From Slackia sp. (GTDB lineage: Bacteria > Actinomycetota > Coriobacteriia > Coriobacteriales > Eggerthellaceae): a stretch of DNA of 58,481 nt. The notes beneath the pieces are model-generated. The model was not told the DNA's origin. It made no database searches and worked only from the letters and a program-made list of their open reading frames with translations. The stretch is taken from assembly GCA_029266945.1 (NCBI GenBank), contig JARIED010000037.1, positions 1 through 58,481 on the forward strand. The letters run 5' to 3'. The position numbers and the translations under genes are program-made. This document shows, piece after piece, positions 37,159 through 46,121 of the stretch (position 1 is its first letter; each line of letters begins with the position of its first letter).

Positions 37159-38445
37159 ATGGAGCGCGAATTGGAAACCTACGTGCGCGATACGGCCCTT
37201 GCTGCCCGCGCCGCCTCGCGCGTGCTCGCTCGCGCGTCCGAGCAGCAGCGAAACGAGGCCCTCGCCGCCATGGCGAAGGCGCTGCGCCTTCGGGCCGCCG
37301 ACATCATCGAGGCCAATGCGCACGATATGGAGCAGGGGGCCGCATCAGGCATGAGCGAAGGCCTGCTCGACCGCCTCATGCTCGATGAAGCCCGCCTGGA
37401 GGGCATGGCTTCGGCGCTCGAGGCCTTGGCGGACCTGCCCGACCCGTTGAACCGCACGGTCGAGCAGCGCGTTATCGAAGGCGGCATGGACCTGCGTCGC
37501 GTCACCACTCCTTTGGGCGTGGTCGCCATGGTGTACGAGGCGCGTCCGAACGTGACGGCCGACGCGGCGGGCATCTGCCTGAAGTCGGGCAACGCCTGCG
37601 TCCTGCGCGGCGGCTCCCAGGCGTTTCATTCGAACATCGCGCTTACGCGCGTATTGCGCGAAGCCGTCGAAACTGTCGGCCTTCCCGCCGATTGCATCTG
37701 CTCGATCGAGACGGTCGACCGCGCGGCGACCGATGCGCTGATGGGCCTGCACGGCATCGTCGACGTGCTCATTCCTCGCGGCGGCGCGGGGCTTATCCGC
37801 CATTGCGTCGAGCATTCCAAGGTGCCCGTCATCGAAACGGGCACGGGCAACTGCCACGTGTACGTGCACGAGACGGCCGACTTCTCCATGGCGCGCGCCA
37901 TCGTGATGAACGCGAAAACGCAGCGAACGGGCGTGTGCAACGCGTGCGAGAGCCTGCTTGTCGACCGCGCGGCGGCCGAGGGCTTCCTTCCCGCCATGCT
38001 CGATGAGCTGGCGGGCGCGGGCGTCACGGTGCACGGCGACGAGCGCGTTCGCGCCTGCGCGCCTGAGGCCCTTGCGTTCGTCGACGCCGCCGAGGAGGAT
38101 TGGGGTCGCGAGTATCTCGCGCTCGAAATCAGCGTGAAGACGGTCGACGGCGTTTTCGAGGCGATCGACCATATCAACCGCTACGGCACGGGGCATTCCG
38201 AATGCATCGTCGCCGACGAGGCGACGTCCGCAGGCGCAGAAGCCGTCGACGAGTTCCTTGCGGGCGTCGACGCCGCGGCGGTCTATGCCAATGCCTCGAC
38301 GCGTTTCACGGACGGAGGGTGCTTCGGCCTTGGCGCCGAAATCGGCATTTCCACGCAGAAGCTGCATGTGCGCGGACCCTTCGCCCTCGAGGCGCTGACG
38401 TCGTACAAGTACGTCGTGCGCGGGACCGGGCAGGTGCGCGGCTAG
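37159..38445 (+). CDS. proA: Glutamate-5-semialdehyde dehydrogenase (gamma-glutamyl phosphate reductase)
   Basis: 428 residues. Second step of proline synthesis. The aldehyde-dehydrogenase fold carries TPLGVVAMVYEARPNVTADA, KSGNACVLRGGSQAFHSN, VPVIETGTGNCHVYV and the catalytic-Cys segment KTQRTGVCNACESLL. The end TSYKYVVRGTGQVRG is typical of ProA. CGGAGGGAGG precedes the ATG. The nadD GTG overlaps its stop by one base. Confidence 0.96.
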   Translation: MERELETYVRDTALAARAASRVLARASEQQRNEALAAMAKALRLRAADIIEANAHDMEQGAASGMSEGLLDRLMLDEARLEGMASALEALADLPDPLNRTVEQRVIEGGMDLRRVTTPLGVVAMVYEARPNVTADAAGICLKSGNACVLRGGSQAFHSNIALTRVLREAVETVGLPADCICSIETVDRAATDALMGLHGIVDVLIPRGGAGLIRHCVEHSKVPVIETGTGNCHVYVHETADFSMARAIVMNAKTQRTGVCNACESLLVDRAAAEGFLPAMLDELAGAGVTVHGDERVRACAPEALAFVDAAEEDWGREYLALEISVKTVDGVFEAIDHINRYGTGHSECIVADEATSAGAEAVDEFLAGVDAAAVYANASTRFTDGGCFGLGAEIGISTQKLHVRGPFALEALTSYKYVVRGTGQVRG

Positions 38446-39152
38446 TGGACGTGCTCGCCGGATTCGCTCCCGCGGCGTTTGAGGAGGGCGCGTCCCCCGT
38501 CGTGTGCGAGCGCTTCGACGCGCTGGGTTCCGACGGCCGCCGCGCCCGCCTCGGCATCATGGGCGGCACGTTCGATCCGATTCATGTGGGCCATCTCGCG
38601 TGCGCCGAGCAGGTGCGCGACGTGTTCGAGCTCGACGGGGTGGTGTTCATGCCCGCGGGCGACCCGTGGATGAAGCGCGGCCGCAGCATCAGCGCCGCCG
38701 AAGACCGCTTCGCCATGGTGAAGGCCGCCGTGGAGGACAACCCCTTCTTCGATGCGAGCCGCCTTGAAATCGACCGCGCGGGCGAAACCTACACCGTCGA
38801 CACGCTGCGGGCTTTGCGTGCGCATTATCCCGACAACGTCGAGCTGTATTTCATCTCGGGCGCCGACGCCATGCATCGGATCCTGGAATGGCGCGATGCG
38901 ACGGAGCTCGCGCGCATGGCGCGCCTCGTCGCGGTCTCGCGCCCTGGATACGAAATCGACGACGCGCGCCGCCGCTACATGCTCACGCATGCGGCTATCC
39001 GCCACGTGTCCGTCATCGAAGCCACGGCGCTTGCCGTTTCTTCCACTGATTTGAGGGAGAAAGTGCGATCGGGGCGCTCGATACGCTATCTGGTGCCGCA
39101 GGTTGTGGCAGACTACGTCGAAAACCACGGATTGTACCGGGGCCGCGCATAG
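38445..39152 (+). CDS. nadD: Nicotinate-nucleotide adenylyltransferase
   Basis: 235 residues from GTG 38445. It makes deamido-NAD. The core begins about 36 residues in with LGIMGGTFDPIHVGHLACAEQV, then FMPAGDPWMK, AAEDRFAMVKAAV, YFISGADAMHRILEW and SSTDLREKVRSGRSIRYLVP, all standard NadD motifs. The 36-residue N-terminal extension is unconserved and no strong ribosome site precedes the GTG, so an internal start is possible. Upstream frame extension into proA is rejected. Confidence 0.9.
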   Translation: MDVLAGFAPAAFEEGASPVVCERFDALGSDGRRARLGIMGGTFDPIHVGHLACAEQVRDVFELDGVVFMPAGDPWMKRGRSISAAEDRFAMVKAAVEDNPFFDASRLEIDRAGETYTVDTLRALRAHYPDNVELYFISGADAMHRILEWRDATELARMARLVAVSRPGYEIDDARRRYMLTHAAIRHVSVIEATALAVSSTDLREKVRSGRSIRYLVPQVVADYVENHGLYRGRA

Positions 39153-39238
39153 CGCCCCGTTTCCGCCGGCTTCGCGCTTTCACGGGCATCGCTCGCCGTG
39201 CGCGGCCGGCGCGTCATTGCAAGGGAAGGAAGCGGTCG

Positions 39239-39910
39239 ATGATCGATCCCGATAGATTCGAAGAGATGCGCAGGCGTCTCGAGGGGCGCGTGAAGCCGGC
39301 GCGCTACCTGCATTCCATGGGAGTTTCCCAGACGGCCGAACAGCTCGCCCGCATTTACGGAGCGGACGAGAGCGACGCCGCCGTCGCGGGCCTTCTGCAC
39401 GATTGGGACAAGGCGCTCTCGTTCAAGGAGCTCAAGCGCTTGGCGAAAAAGCACAAGCTCGCCCCGAAGGCCGTGCGCAAGCAGATGCCGGGCGTGCTCC
39501 ATGCGCTGACCGCGCCGTATTCGCTGCATGAGGAGTTTCCCGAGCTTTCGGCCGAGGTCCTGCAGGCGATCGGCCGCCATACATGCGGCGCGACCGACAT
39601 GACCGACCTCGACAAGATCGTCTTCATCGCCGACATCATCGAGCCGGGCCGCACCTTCGGCGACGTCGCTCCTTTGCGCGAGGCAGTGGGCGAGGTGTCG
39701 CTCGACGAGCTGTTCTTCATGACGTACGGATCGACGCTCGTCTATCTTATCGAAGCGGGGCTGCCGGTGCATCCCGACTCCCTCGACGTCTGGAACGTCT
39801 TGGTGGCCGAGCGCGCGCAGCGTCTCGAGCCCCAGGCCGACGCATGCGCTTCTCAGGCAGCGCCCGACGCGCCCCGTTCCCGCGGCCCGCGCGTCATCGT
39901 CATAGAGTAA
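39239..39910 (+). CDS. yqeK: HD-domain bis(5'-nucleosyl)-tetraphosphatase, YqeK family
   Basis: 223 residues. HD marks: RYLHSMGVSQTAEQLA, AGLLHDWDKALS, VLHALTAPYSLHEEF, AIGRHTCGATDMTDLDKIVFIADIIEPGR. The YqeK family hydrolyses Ap4A symmetrically to ADP. The nadD-yqeK-rsfS order is conserved across Gram-positive bacteria, which supports the call. AAGGGAAGGAAG precedes the start. The last 35 residues are a Pro/Ala-rich unconserved tail. Confidence 0.92.
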   Translation: MIDPDRFEEMRRRLEGRVKPARYLHSMGVSQTAEQLARIYGADESDAAVAGLLHDWDKALSFKELKRLAKKHKLAPKAVRKQMPGVLHALTAPYSLHEEFPELSAEVLQAIGRHTCGATDMTDLDKIVFIADIIEPGRTFGDVAPLREAVGEVSLDELFFMTYGSTLVYLIEAGLPVHPDSLDVWNVLVAERAQRLEPQADACASQAAPDAPRSRGPRVIVIE

Positions 39911-39965
39911 AAGGCATGCGGGCGTTCGATCCCGCATTCGAAAAAACGAAAGGACCATTAGCTAC

Positions 39966-40355
39966 ATGGCACAGGACAAAGGACTCTCCTCGGTCGAGAA
40001 GGCTCTGATCGCGGCCCGTGCGGCCGATTCCAAGAAGGCCACCGACATCATGATCCAGGACGTGCGCGGGCTGTCGAGCGTCACCGACTTCTTCGTCATC
40101 GTGACCGCCCAGAACAACCGCCAGATCGACGCCGTGCTCGACGCGATCGAAGAGGCCGAGATCAAAGAAGCGGGCGTGAAGCCCTACAGCGTCGAAGGCG
40201 CGCAGGAGGGCTTCTGGGCCCTGCAGGACTACGGTGATTTCGTGGTCCACGTGTTCCAGCCCGAGGGCCGCGACTATTATCGTCTCGAAGAGATCTGGAA
40301 CGACGCTCCGCTCGTCGAATTCGTCTCCGAGGCCGATGCCGCCCAGGAGGAGTAG
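39966..40355 (+). CDS. rsfS: Ribosomal silencing factor RsfS
   Basis: 129 residues. RsfS binds L14 and blocks subunit joining when nutrients are scarce. The family core is AADSKKATDIMIQDVRGLSSVTDFFVIVTAQNNRQIDAVLDAI and WALQDYGDFVVHVFQPEGRDYYRLEEIW. It directly follows yqeK and is three bases from the nucleosidase gene. Confidence 0.95.
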   Translation: MAQDKGLSSVEKALIAARAADSKKATDIMIQDVRGLSSVTDFFVIVTAQNNRQIDAVLDAIEEAEIKEAGVKPYSVEGAQEGFWALQDYGDFVVHVFQPEGRDYYRLEEIWNDAPLVEFVSEADAAQEE

Positions 40356-40358
40356 GCG

Positions 40359-41051
40359 ATGGCTCTCGGAATCATCTGCGCCACGAAGACCGAGGCGACG
40401 CCTTTCATCGAGAAGCTCGGCGCGAAAAAGACCGGGCATGCGGCTCTGATCGACGTCCATGAGGGCGAATTCGCCGGTGTGCCGGTCGTGCTGGCGTGCT
40501 GCGGCGTGGGCAAGACCAACGCCGCCATGGTTGCCCAGATGCTCATCGATCGCTACGGGGTCGACACCCTGGTGAACGCGGGCACGGCGGGCGGCATGGA
40601 TTCGTCCCTCGACCTGTTCGATATCGTCGTCGGCGCCACGTTCTGCCATCACGACGTCGATGCCCAGATGGTGCTCGTCGATTCGTACCCGTACTATCCG
40701 GGCGGCGTCTTCGAGGCCGACCCCGTCCTTTTGGACGCGGCCTGCGACACGGCCGACGGCTTCGAGGCCCCCGTGCGTTTCGGCGCCATGGTCTCGGGCG
40801 AGCAGTTCATCGACGACGAGTGCCGTGGCGACGTGATTGCGCGTCACGACCCTCTGGCGGTGGATATGGAAAGCGCCGCCATGGCTCAGGCGTGTTTCGC
40901 AAACGGCGTGGCGTTCGTGTCTGTGCGCGGCATCACCGACACGGCGGAGCACGACGGTTTCGGCAATTACGAGATCAACAGCGCCAAGGCCTCGGCGATC
41001 GCCTGCGATTTCACCGAATCTCTCGTGAAGGCGCTCGCGAATCGCGGTTAG
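40359..41051 (+). CDS. mtnN: 5'-methylthioadenosine/S-adenosylhomocysteine nucleosidase
   Basis: 230 residues. It cleaves MTA and SAH to adenine plus the thioribose, in methyl-cycle salvage. The start MALGIICATKTEATPFIEKL, CCGVGKTNAAMVAQ, VNAGTAGGMD, VDMESAAMAQ and SVRGITDTA (catalytic Asp) match MtnN. GGAGGAG lies in the end of rsfS. A stem-loop at 41092-41121 closes the operon. Confidence 0.92.
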   Translation: MALGIICATKTEATPFIEKLGAKKTGHAALIDVHEGEFAGVPVVLACCGVGKTNAAMVAQMLIDRYGVDTLVNAGTAGGMDSSLDLFDIVVGATFCHHDVDAQMVLVDSYPYYPGGVFEADPVLLDAACDTADGFEAPVRFGAMVSGEQFIDDECRGDVIARHDPLAVDMESAAMAQACFANGVAFVSVRGITDTAEHDGFGNYEINSAKASAIACDFTESLVKALANRG

Positions 41052-41091
41052 CGAACCGGCACCTCGGCGGCTGAAAGAACGAATGCGCATG

Positions 41092-41121
41092 CGAAGGCGC
41101 GGCATCCAGGCCGCGCCTTCG
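41092..41121 (+). terminator. Stem-loop after mtnN
   Basis: CGAAGGCGCGGC and GCCGCGCCTTCG form a perfect 12-bp stem with a six-base loop. No long T run follows, so termination efficiency is uncertain. Confidence 0.6.
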
Positions 41122-41191
41122 TCGTGTCGGGGCAGGTTTCGGAAAAACGTCGCGCATCGTTTCGCGCAGAAAGAATCGAGCGGGCTCGCCG

Positions 41192-41197
41192 TATAAT
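41192..41197 (+). promoter_or_regulatory. Probable -10 of the lipid kinase gene
   Basis: A perfect TATAAT lies 42 bases before the GTG at 41240 and after the mtnN stem-loop. No good -35 was found at the right distance. Confidence 0.45.
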
Positions 41198-41239
41198 GCA
41201 ACGGATACGCAGTGAGAAGGAAAGGGAAGGGGTCGTTTC

Positions 41240-42169
41240 GTGCATCGTCTCGGAAACGCATTGGCAATCGTGAACCCTGCCGCCCAGAACGGCAACGGCG
41301 CCCGAGGCGCGGCGTTTCTCAGATACGCGGCGGCATCCGATGCCTCGCCGTTCAGGTCGCTTTCCATCGAGACGACCCGCGAGCCCGGCCATGCCCGCGC
41401 GCTCGCGGCCGCAGCCGGCGCCTACGACACGGTCGTCGTCGTGGGCGGCGATGGCGTGGTGCACGAGACGGTGGCGGGCCTTCTTGAAATCCCGCGCGCC
41501 CAGCGTCCTGTTCTCGGGCTCGTCCCATGCGGCAACGGCAACGATTACGCGCGCACGCTCGGCATGCCGTTCGACCTCGACGCCGCCTTCGCGGCGTTGT
41601 CGAAGGCGGTGCCGCGCGCGGTCGACGTGGGAATGGTGAACGGCACGCCTTTCATGCAGACGCTCTCGTTCGGCCTCGATGCGGCTATCGCGCTCGGCAC
41701 GCACGCACGCAGGGTCAAGACCGGCCATACGGGAACGCGGCTGTTTCTCGAAGAGGGCGTCGAGCAACTCGTGTTCCATCGCGACGAATATCCGTACGAG
41801 CTGTCGATCGACGGCTCGGCGCCCGAGCGCTCGTCGATGTTTCTGTTCGCGGTGCAGGTCGGCCCCACCTACGGCGGCGGTTTCATGATCTGCCCCGAGG
41901 CCGACCCGTCTGACGGCGCGTTCGATTGCTGCATCGCGCATCCGCCGATCGGGTTCGCCCGCGCGGCGCGGCTTTTCCTCAAGGCGAAGGACGGAAAACA
42001 TATGGGAAACACCGACGTGCTTTCGTTCTATCACGCCCAGCGGCTGTCGGTCTCTTTCGCATCGCCTCCGCCCGTGCAGGTCGACGGCGAGCGCATCGTC
42101 GGAGACCGTTTCGACATCTCGATCCTTCCGCGCGAAATCGACGTTCTTTTCCTCGACCGAAGGGCCTGA
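41240..42169 (+). CDS. Diacylglycerol/sphingosine kinase family lipid kinase (YegS/DagK type)
   Basis: 309 residues. The DAGKc domain has LAIVNPAAQNGNGARG, VVVVGGDGVVHETVAGLLE and LGLVPCGNGNDYARTLGMP, and the C-terminal domain shows VQVGPTYGGGFMICPEADPSDGAFD. The catalytic GGDGT signature reads GGDGV; the following His-Glu and GNGNDYA are intact, so activity is likely. The substrate may be diacylglycerol or undecaprenol-like lipid. The GTG follows AAGGAAGGGG. The antiporter gene begins three bases after the stop. Confidence 0.88.
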   Translation: MHRLGNALAIVNPAAQNGNGARGAAFLRYAAASDASPFRSLSIETTREPGHARALAAAAGAYDTVVVVGGDGVVHETVAGLLEIPRAQRPVLGLVPCGNGNDYARTLGMPFDLDAAFAALSKAVPRAVDVGMVNGTPFMQTLSFGLDAAIALGTHARRVKTGHTGTRLFLEEGVEQLVFHRDEYPYELSIDGSAPERSSMFLFAVQVGPTYGGGFMICPEADPSDGAFDCCIAHPPIGFARAARLFLKAKDGKHMGNTDVLSFYHAQRLSVSFASPPPVQVDGERIVGDRFDISILPREIDVLFLDRRA

Positions 42170-42172
42170 CGC

Positions 42173-44254
42173 ATGACGACGTTCAGCTTCATCCTCATTC
42201 TCGCCGTGGCCGTGGTCGTCTCTGCGGTCATCAACCAGCTCGTGCGAGGGGTATCGACGCCTCTTATCCAGATCGCCCTCGGCGCGGTCATAGCCCTATG
42301 GGGCTTCACGACATCGAATTTCACCATCGATCCCGATCTGTTCCTGGTTCTGTTCATCGCGCCGCTGCTCTATGACGAGGCGCGTCAGGTGGACAAGGTG
42401 TCCCTCTGGTCGAACCGCACCGTCATCGTCTCGCTTGCCGTGGGCCTCGTGGTGGTTGCGATGCTCGTGGTGGGCTTCGTGCTCAATTTCGTGCAGCCCA
42501 GCATCCCGCTCGCGGCCGCATTCGCCCTCGGCGCCGCACTCGGCCCGACCGATGCGGTCGCCGTGGCGTCGCTGTCGCAGCGCGCGTCGTTGAACAAACG
42601 TCAAGAGGTGCTGCTTTCGGGCGAATCGCTGATCAACGACGCGTCGGGCGTCGTGTCGTTCCAGTTCGCCGTGGCGGCGCTGACCACCGGGACCTTCTCG
42701 CTGCTCGACGCCACCGCGACGTTTTTCGTGAGCTTCTTCGGCGGCATCGGCATCGGATTGGTATGCGCCGCGGTGCTCGCCTTCATTGCGTCGCGCGTGC
42801 GCGACTTTGGCCTGGAGGATACGACGTTCCACGTGCTGTTCGAGGTGCTGACGCCGTTTCTGGTGTTTCTCGTCGCCGAGGAGCTGCACGTCTCCGGCAT
42901 CCTCGCCGTCGTGGCGGCGGGCCTTTCCGGCTCCATGTTCAGGAACCGCAGCATCGGGCCCAACATCGCCCGCATGAAGATCGTCTCCGCCAGCGTGTGG
43001 AAGGTGTTCGGCTTTGTGCTCAATGGCATCGTGTTCGTGCTGCTCGGCGTGCAGCTTCCGCATGCCATGTCCGATACGTGGGAGGACCGTGCGGTCAGCA
43101 ATCCCGAGCTCATCGCGCTCGTGCTGCTGCTTGCGGCCGTTGTGATCGGCGTGCGCGTGGCGTGGTTTCTTGCGCTCAGCTATATCGGCCGCAAGCAGAC
43201 GGCGCGCAGCGAGCAGCGCAACAGCGGCGGAACGCCCGAGCAGGTGAAAAGCGTCATGCGCTCGGTGCATCCGGTGACGAAGGATTCGCTGGTCGAGTCG
43301 TGCGCCTTGGCCTTGGCGGGCCCGAAAGGCGCCGTCACGCTGTCGATCATGTTCACGCTGCCGTATTCGATCGACGCGGCGGGCGGCGCTTTCTCGCAGC
43401 GTGATTTCTTGATCTTTCTCGCAAGCGGCGTGATCTTGGTCACGTTGCTTCTGGCGAATTTCGTGTTGCCGCTCCTGCTGCCCGATAAGGACGAGGCGCG
43501 CGTCTACGAGACCGACATCCAGGCTTCGATCGAGGTGCTGCGTCTTGTGATCGAAGACCTCGCCGCGCGCCAGAATCGCGAGAACCGCCGCGCGACGCAG
43601 GTGGTCATGAAACAGTACAACGACCGCATCGACCGCATCAAGCAAGGCACGGGATACGAGGATGACGATTCGTGCCTGCGTATGCAGGCGCTCGAATGGG
43701 AGCAGGATTTCATCCTCAAAGCGCTTGACGAGGACACGGTGTCGCCCGTGGCCGGCTACCGTCTTCTGCGCCGCGTGCGCCAGGAGATGGACCTCGTGTG
43801 CCACGAACGCAACGTGTGGTGGCTGATCGGCATCGCGCGCAGCAGGCTCGACCTGGTGGTGCGTTCGGTCAAGCGCGCGCTGCACGATAAGAACCTGCTG
43901 AAGACGTCGTCGCAAGAAGAGGTCGAGACGCGTGAATTCCAGGCGAAGGCCTTCGAATACGTGCTCTCCAGGCTGCGCGTGCGTCTGGACGATCCAGCGT
44001 ACAGGACCGAGCACGTCAGCGCGCTCATGGTCGAGGTGCAGCGCGATCTGCGTCGCGTCAGGCGCGCGGGGCGCGGCGTGGCGGCGGCCGCGCGGGCCGA
44101 GGACAAGGCCACCGAGATGCGGCGTTTGGCGTGCGCTCTCGAGCTCGACCATATCCAGGACATGTACGAGGCGGGGCGTATCAACCGCGGCACTGCGAAG
44201 ATGATGCGCGAGAACGTGCATCTCATGCAGCTCGACCTGGAAGACAAGGTCTAG
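42173..44254 (+). CDS. Na+/H+ antiporter, CPA1 family
   Basis: 693 residues. About 12 N-terminal membrane helices include the family's ion-site segments FALGAALGPTDAVAVASL and LLSGESLINDASGVVSFQFAVA. LAGPKGAVTLSIMFTLPYS lies in a later helix. From residue about 440 to the end there is a 250-residue cytoplasmic tail rich in Arg, Glu and helices (QASIEVLRLVIEDLAARQNRENRR onward), probably regulatory. It is likely translated with the upstream lipid kinase. Confidence 0.92.
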   Translation: MTTFSFILILAVAVVVSAVINQLVRGVSTPLIQIALGAVIALWGFTTSNFTIDPDLFLVLFIAPLLYDEARQVDKVSLWSNRTVIVSLAVGLVVVAMLVVGFVLNFVQPSIPLAAAFALGAALGPTDAVAVASLSQRASLNKRQEVLLSGESLINDASGVVSFQFAVAALTTGTFSLLDATATFFVSFFGGIGIGLVCAAVLAFIASRVRDFGLEDTTFHVLFEVLTPFLVFLVAEELHVSGILAVVAAGLSGSMFRNRSIGPNIARMKIVSASVWKVFGFVLNGIVFVLLGVQLPHAMSDTWEDRAVSNPELIALVLLLAAVVIGVRVAWFLALSYIGRKQTARSEQRNSGGTPEQVKSVMRSVHPVTKDSLVESCALALAGPKGAVTLSIMFTLPYSIDAAGGAFSQRDFLIFLASGVILVTLLLANFVLPLLLPDKDEARVYETDIQASIEVLRLVIEDLAARQNRENRRATQVVMKQYNDRIDRIKQGTGYEDDDSCLRMQALEWEQDFILKALDEDTVSPVAGYRLLRRVRQEMDLVCHERNVWWLIGIARSRLDLVVRSVKRALHDKNLLKTSSQEEVETREFQAKAFEYVLSRLRVRLDDPAYRTEHVSALMVEVQRDLRRVRRAGRGVAAAARAEDKATEMRRLACALELDHIQDMYEAGRINRGTAKMMRENVHLMQLDLEDKV

Positions 44255-44383
44255 GGCGGCCGCCTCGGCGGCTTCGGCCGGGAATCGGCCATGTATGCTG
44301 TGGAATCGGGTCTGCTTCTCCACTAAAGCGGCTGTTTTTGCTATCATGTACTGTTGCGTGTCCTGAAAGGGGACGCAATGAGT

Positions 44384-44469
44384 GCGGGCGTGGCGGAATT
44401 GGCAGACGCGCCAGATTTAGGTTCTGGTGGGCAACCCCCGTGAAGGTTCAAGTCCTTTCGCCCGCACCA
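44384..44469 (+). tRNA. tRNA-Leu (UAG anticodon)
   Basis: 86 bases including an encoded CCA. Acceptor stem GCGGGCG/CGCCCGC, anticodon arm CCAGA-TTTAGGT-TCTGG (anticodon UAG), a long class II variable arm (TGGGCAACCCCCGT) and the T loop TTCAAGT. It reads CUN leucine codons. An extended -10 (TGC-TATCAT at 44339-44347) lies about 37 bases upstream. Confidence 0.96.
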
Positions 44470-44551
44470 TCCGCGCTTACGCGACGGCGTTTGCCATAGG
44501 TAACCTGTTCGTCTTCGGACGGACTGAGCAAGACTCAGATGGAGGATAGAG

Positions 44552-45970
44552 TTGAAAACGAAGGTAGAGGTTCTCGAGTCCGGTGCCACCAAGCTCACGG
44601 TGACCATCGAGGCTGCCGAGATCGACGCTCGCATCAAGAAGACCTACAAGGATTTCGGCGCTAAGTACCGTTTCCCCGGATTCCGTCCCGGCCATGTGCC
44701 GCGCCCCGTCATCGACAGCAACCTGGGCAAGGACGCCGTCCGCTCCACCGTCACCGACGAGCTGCTCAATGAGAGCTTCCCCCTCGCCGTCGACGAGAAC
44801 GACCTGAACATGATCTCCCAGCCGAAGTTCGGCGACGTCGAGGGCCTGGTCGAAGAGGGCAAGGACTTCACGTTCTCCGCGGAGTTCGAGGTCAAGCCGG
44901 TGCTCGAGCTTTCCGATTATTCCCCCGTGCACATCGAGATCCCGTTCAAGAAGGCCTCCGAGGCTGAAATCGACGAGCAGATCGAGGCTCTGGGCAATTA
45001 CTACTACGACTACAAGAACGCTCCTGCCAACACCAAGGTGAAGCTGGAGAACAGCGTCGAGATCACCCTGGTCGTCAAGGACGACAAGGGCGAGGTCATG
45101 GAGTCCCTGGGCGCCGAGGACCGTCTCTACGAGCTGGGTCAGGGCCTGTTCCCCGCCGCCTTCGACGATGCTCTGCTGGGCATGAAGAAGGGCGAGACCA
45201 AGAGCATCACGCTCAACGTCGCCGAGAACCCCTGCATGATGACGTCCATCCTCAAGGACAAGACCGAGGAAGTCACCTTCGAGGTCGAGGTCAAGGCCGT
45301 CAAGAAGAAGATCGCTCCCGAGGTCACCGACGAGTGGGTCAAGGAGACCCTGGGCTTCGCCGACGTCGCCGAGCTGCGCATCCGCATGGGCGAGTCCATC
45401 GAGCAGCAGAAGGGCGACATCATCCCCCGCATCATGGAGAACAACGCCCTGTTCGCTCTGCAGGAGCGCCTGATCGGCGAGGTTCCCGCGGTCATGGCCG
45501 AAGAGGCCGAGCGCGACCTGCTGCAGAACTTCTTCACGCAGCTGCAGAACCAGGGTGCCACGCTCGACGCCTATCTGAAGGCTCAGGACATCACGGCCGA
45601 TAAGTTCAAGGAAGACGTCAAGCTCCAGGCCGTCGACACCGTCAAGCAGAACCTGGCTCTCGACGCTTGGGCCCGCCATGCCGGTATCGAGGTTTCCGAC
45701 GAGGAAATCGTCGAGGAGTTCAAGAACAGCGGCGCCCAGGATCCCGACGCTCTCTATGACGAGTGGAAGGCCCAGGGCCGTCTGCACATCGTCCGCGAGG
45801 GTGTCATGCGCGGCAAGGCTCTCGAGGCCCTGCTTGCCGAGGCTGACGTCGAAGAGGTCGAGACTCCCGCTGCCGAGGAGAAAGAGGAGAAGTCTGCGAA
45901 GAAGGCTTCCGCTAAGAAGACCTCCAAGAAGGCCGCTGCCTCCGACGAAGAGGCTCCCGCTGCCGAATAA
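44552..45970 (+). CDS. tig: Trigger factor
   Basis: 472 residues. It is a ribosome-bound chaperone. The ribosome-binding domain has the signature GFRPGHVPRPVI (GFRxGxxP). The middle PPIase-like domain (NSVEITLVVKDDKGEVM, LFPAAFDDALLGMKKGETKSI) and helical C-terminal domain follow. The last roughly 40 residues are a Lys/Ala/Glu-rich low-complexity tail. TTG 44552 after GGAGGA is the start, giving MKTKVEVLESGATKLTV, the normal N-terminus. It precedes clpP-clpX, a widely conserved order. Confidence 0.96.
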   Translation: MKTKVEVLESGATKLTVTIEAAEIDARIKKTYKDFGAKYRFPGFRPGHVPRPVIDSNLGKDAVRSTVTDELLNESFPLAVDENDLNMISQPKFGDVEGLVEEGKDFTFSAEFEVKPVLELSDYSPVHIEIPFKKASEAEIDEQIEALGNYYYDYKNAPANTKVKLENSVEITLVVKDDKGEVMESLGAEDRLYELGQGLFPAAFDDALLGMKKGETKSITLNVAENPCMMTSILKDKTEEVTFEVEVKAVKKKIAPEVTDEWVKETLGFADVAELRIRMGESIEQQKGDIIPRIMENNALFALQERLIGEVPAVMAEEAERDLLQNFFTQLQNQGATLDAYLKAQDITADKFKEDVKLQAVDTVKQNLALDAWARHAGIEVSDEEIVEEFKNSGAQDPDALYDEWKAQGRLHIVREGVMRGKALEALLAEADVEEVETPAAEEKEEKSAKKASAKKTSKKAAASDEEAPAAE

Positions 45971-46058
45971 CGCATAAGGCGTCGCCTTCTGCTTCTATGG
46001 ATGTACGGTAAGCCTGCGGTGCCTTTGAAGCTCGTGTTCGTTATATCGTGCTACATTG

Positions 46059-46098
46059 ACCTTGGCTCGTCACCTTTCCGAAGGAGGCGAGCCAAGGT
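46059..46098 (+). promoter_or_regulatory. Stem-loop in the clpP leader
   Basis: ACCTTGGCTCG (46059-46069) and CGAGCCAAGGT (46088-46098) form a perfect 11-bp stem; the loop holds a small hairpin CCTT-TCCG-AAGG. It lies 23 bases before the clpP start codon. It has no following T run, so it may be a 5' UTR regulatory or stability structure rather than the tig terminator. Confidence 0.6.
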
Positions 46099-46121
46099 TG
46101 TATTACCGGAAAGGGAATATT

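Noticed and set aside
46056-46121. Longer ClpP from an upstream TTG
   Set aside because: The extra 22 codons would be the leader stem-loop, and ATG 46122 has a good ribosome site and the normal ClpP start.
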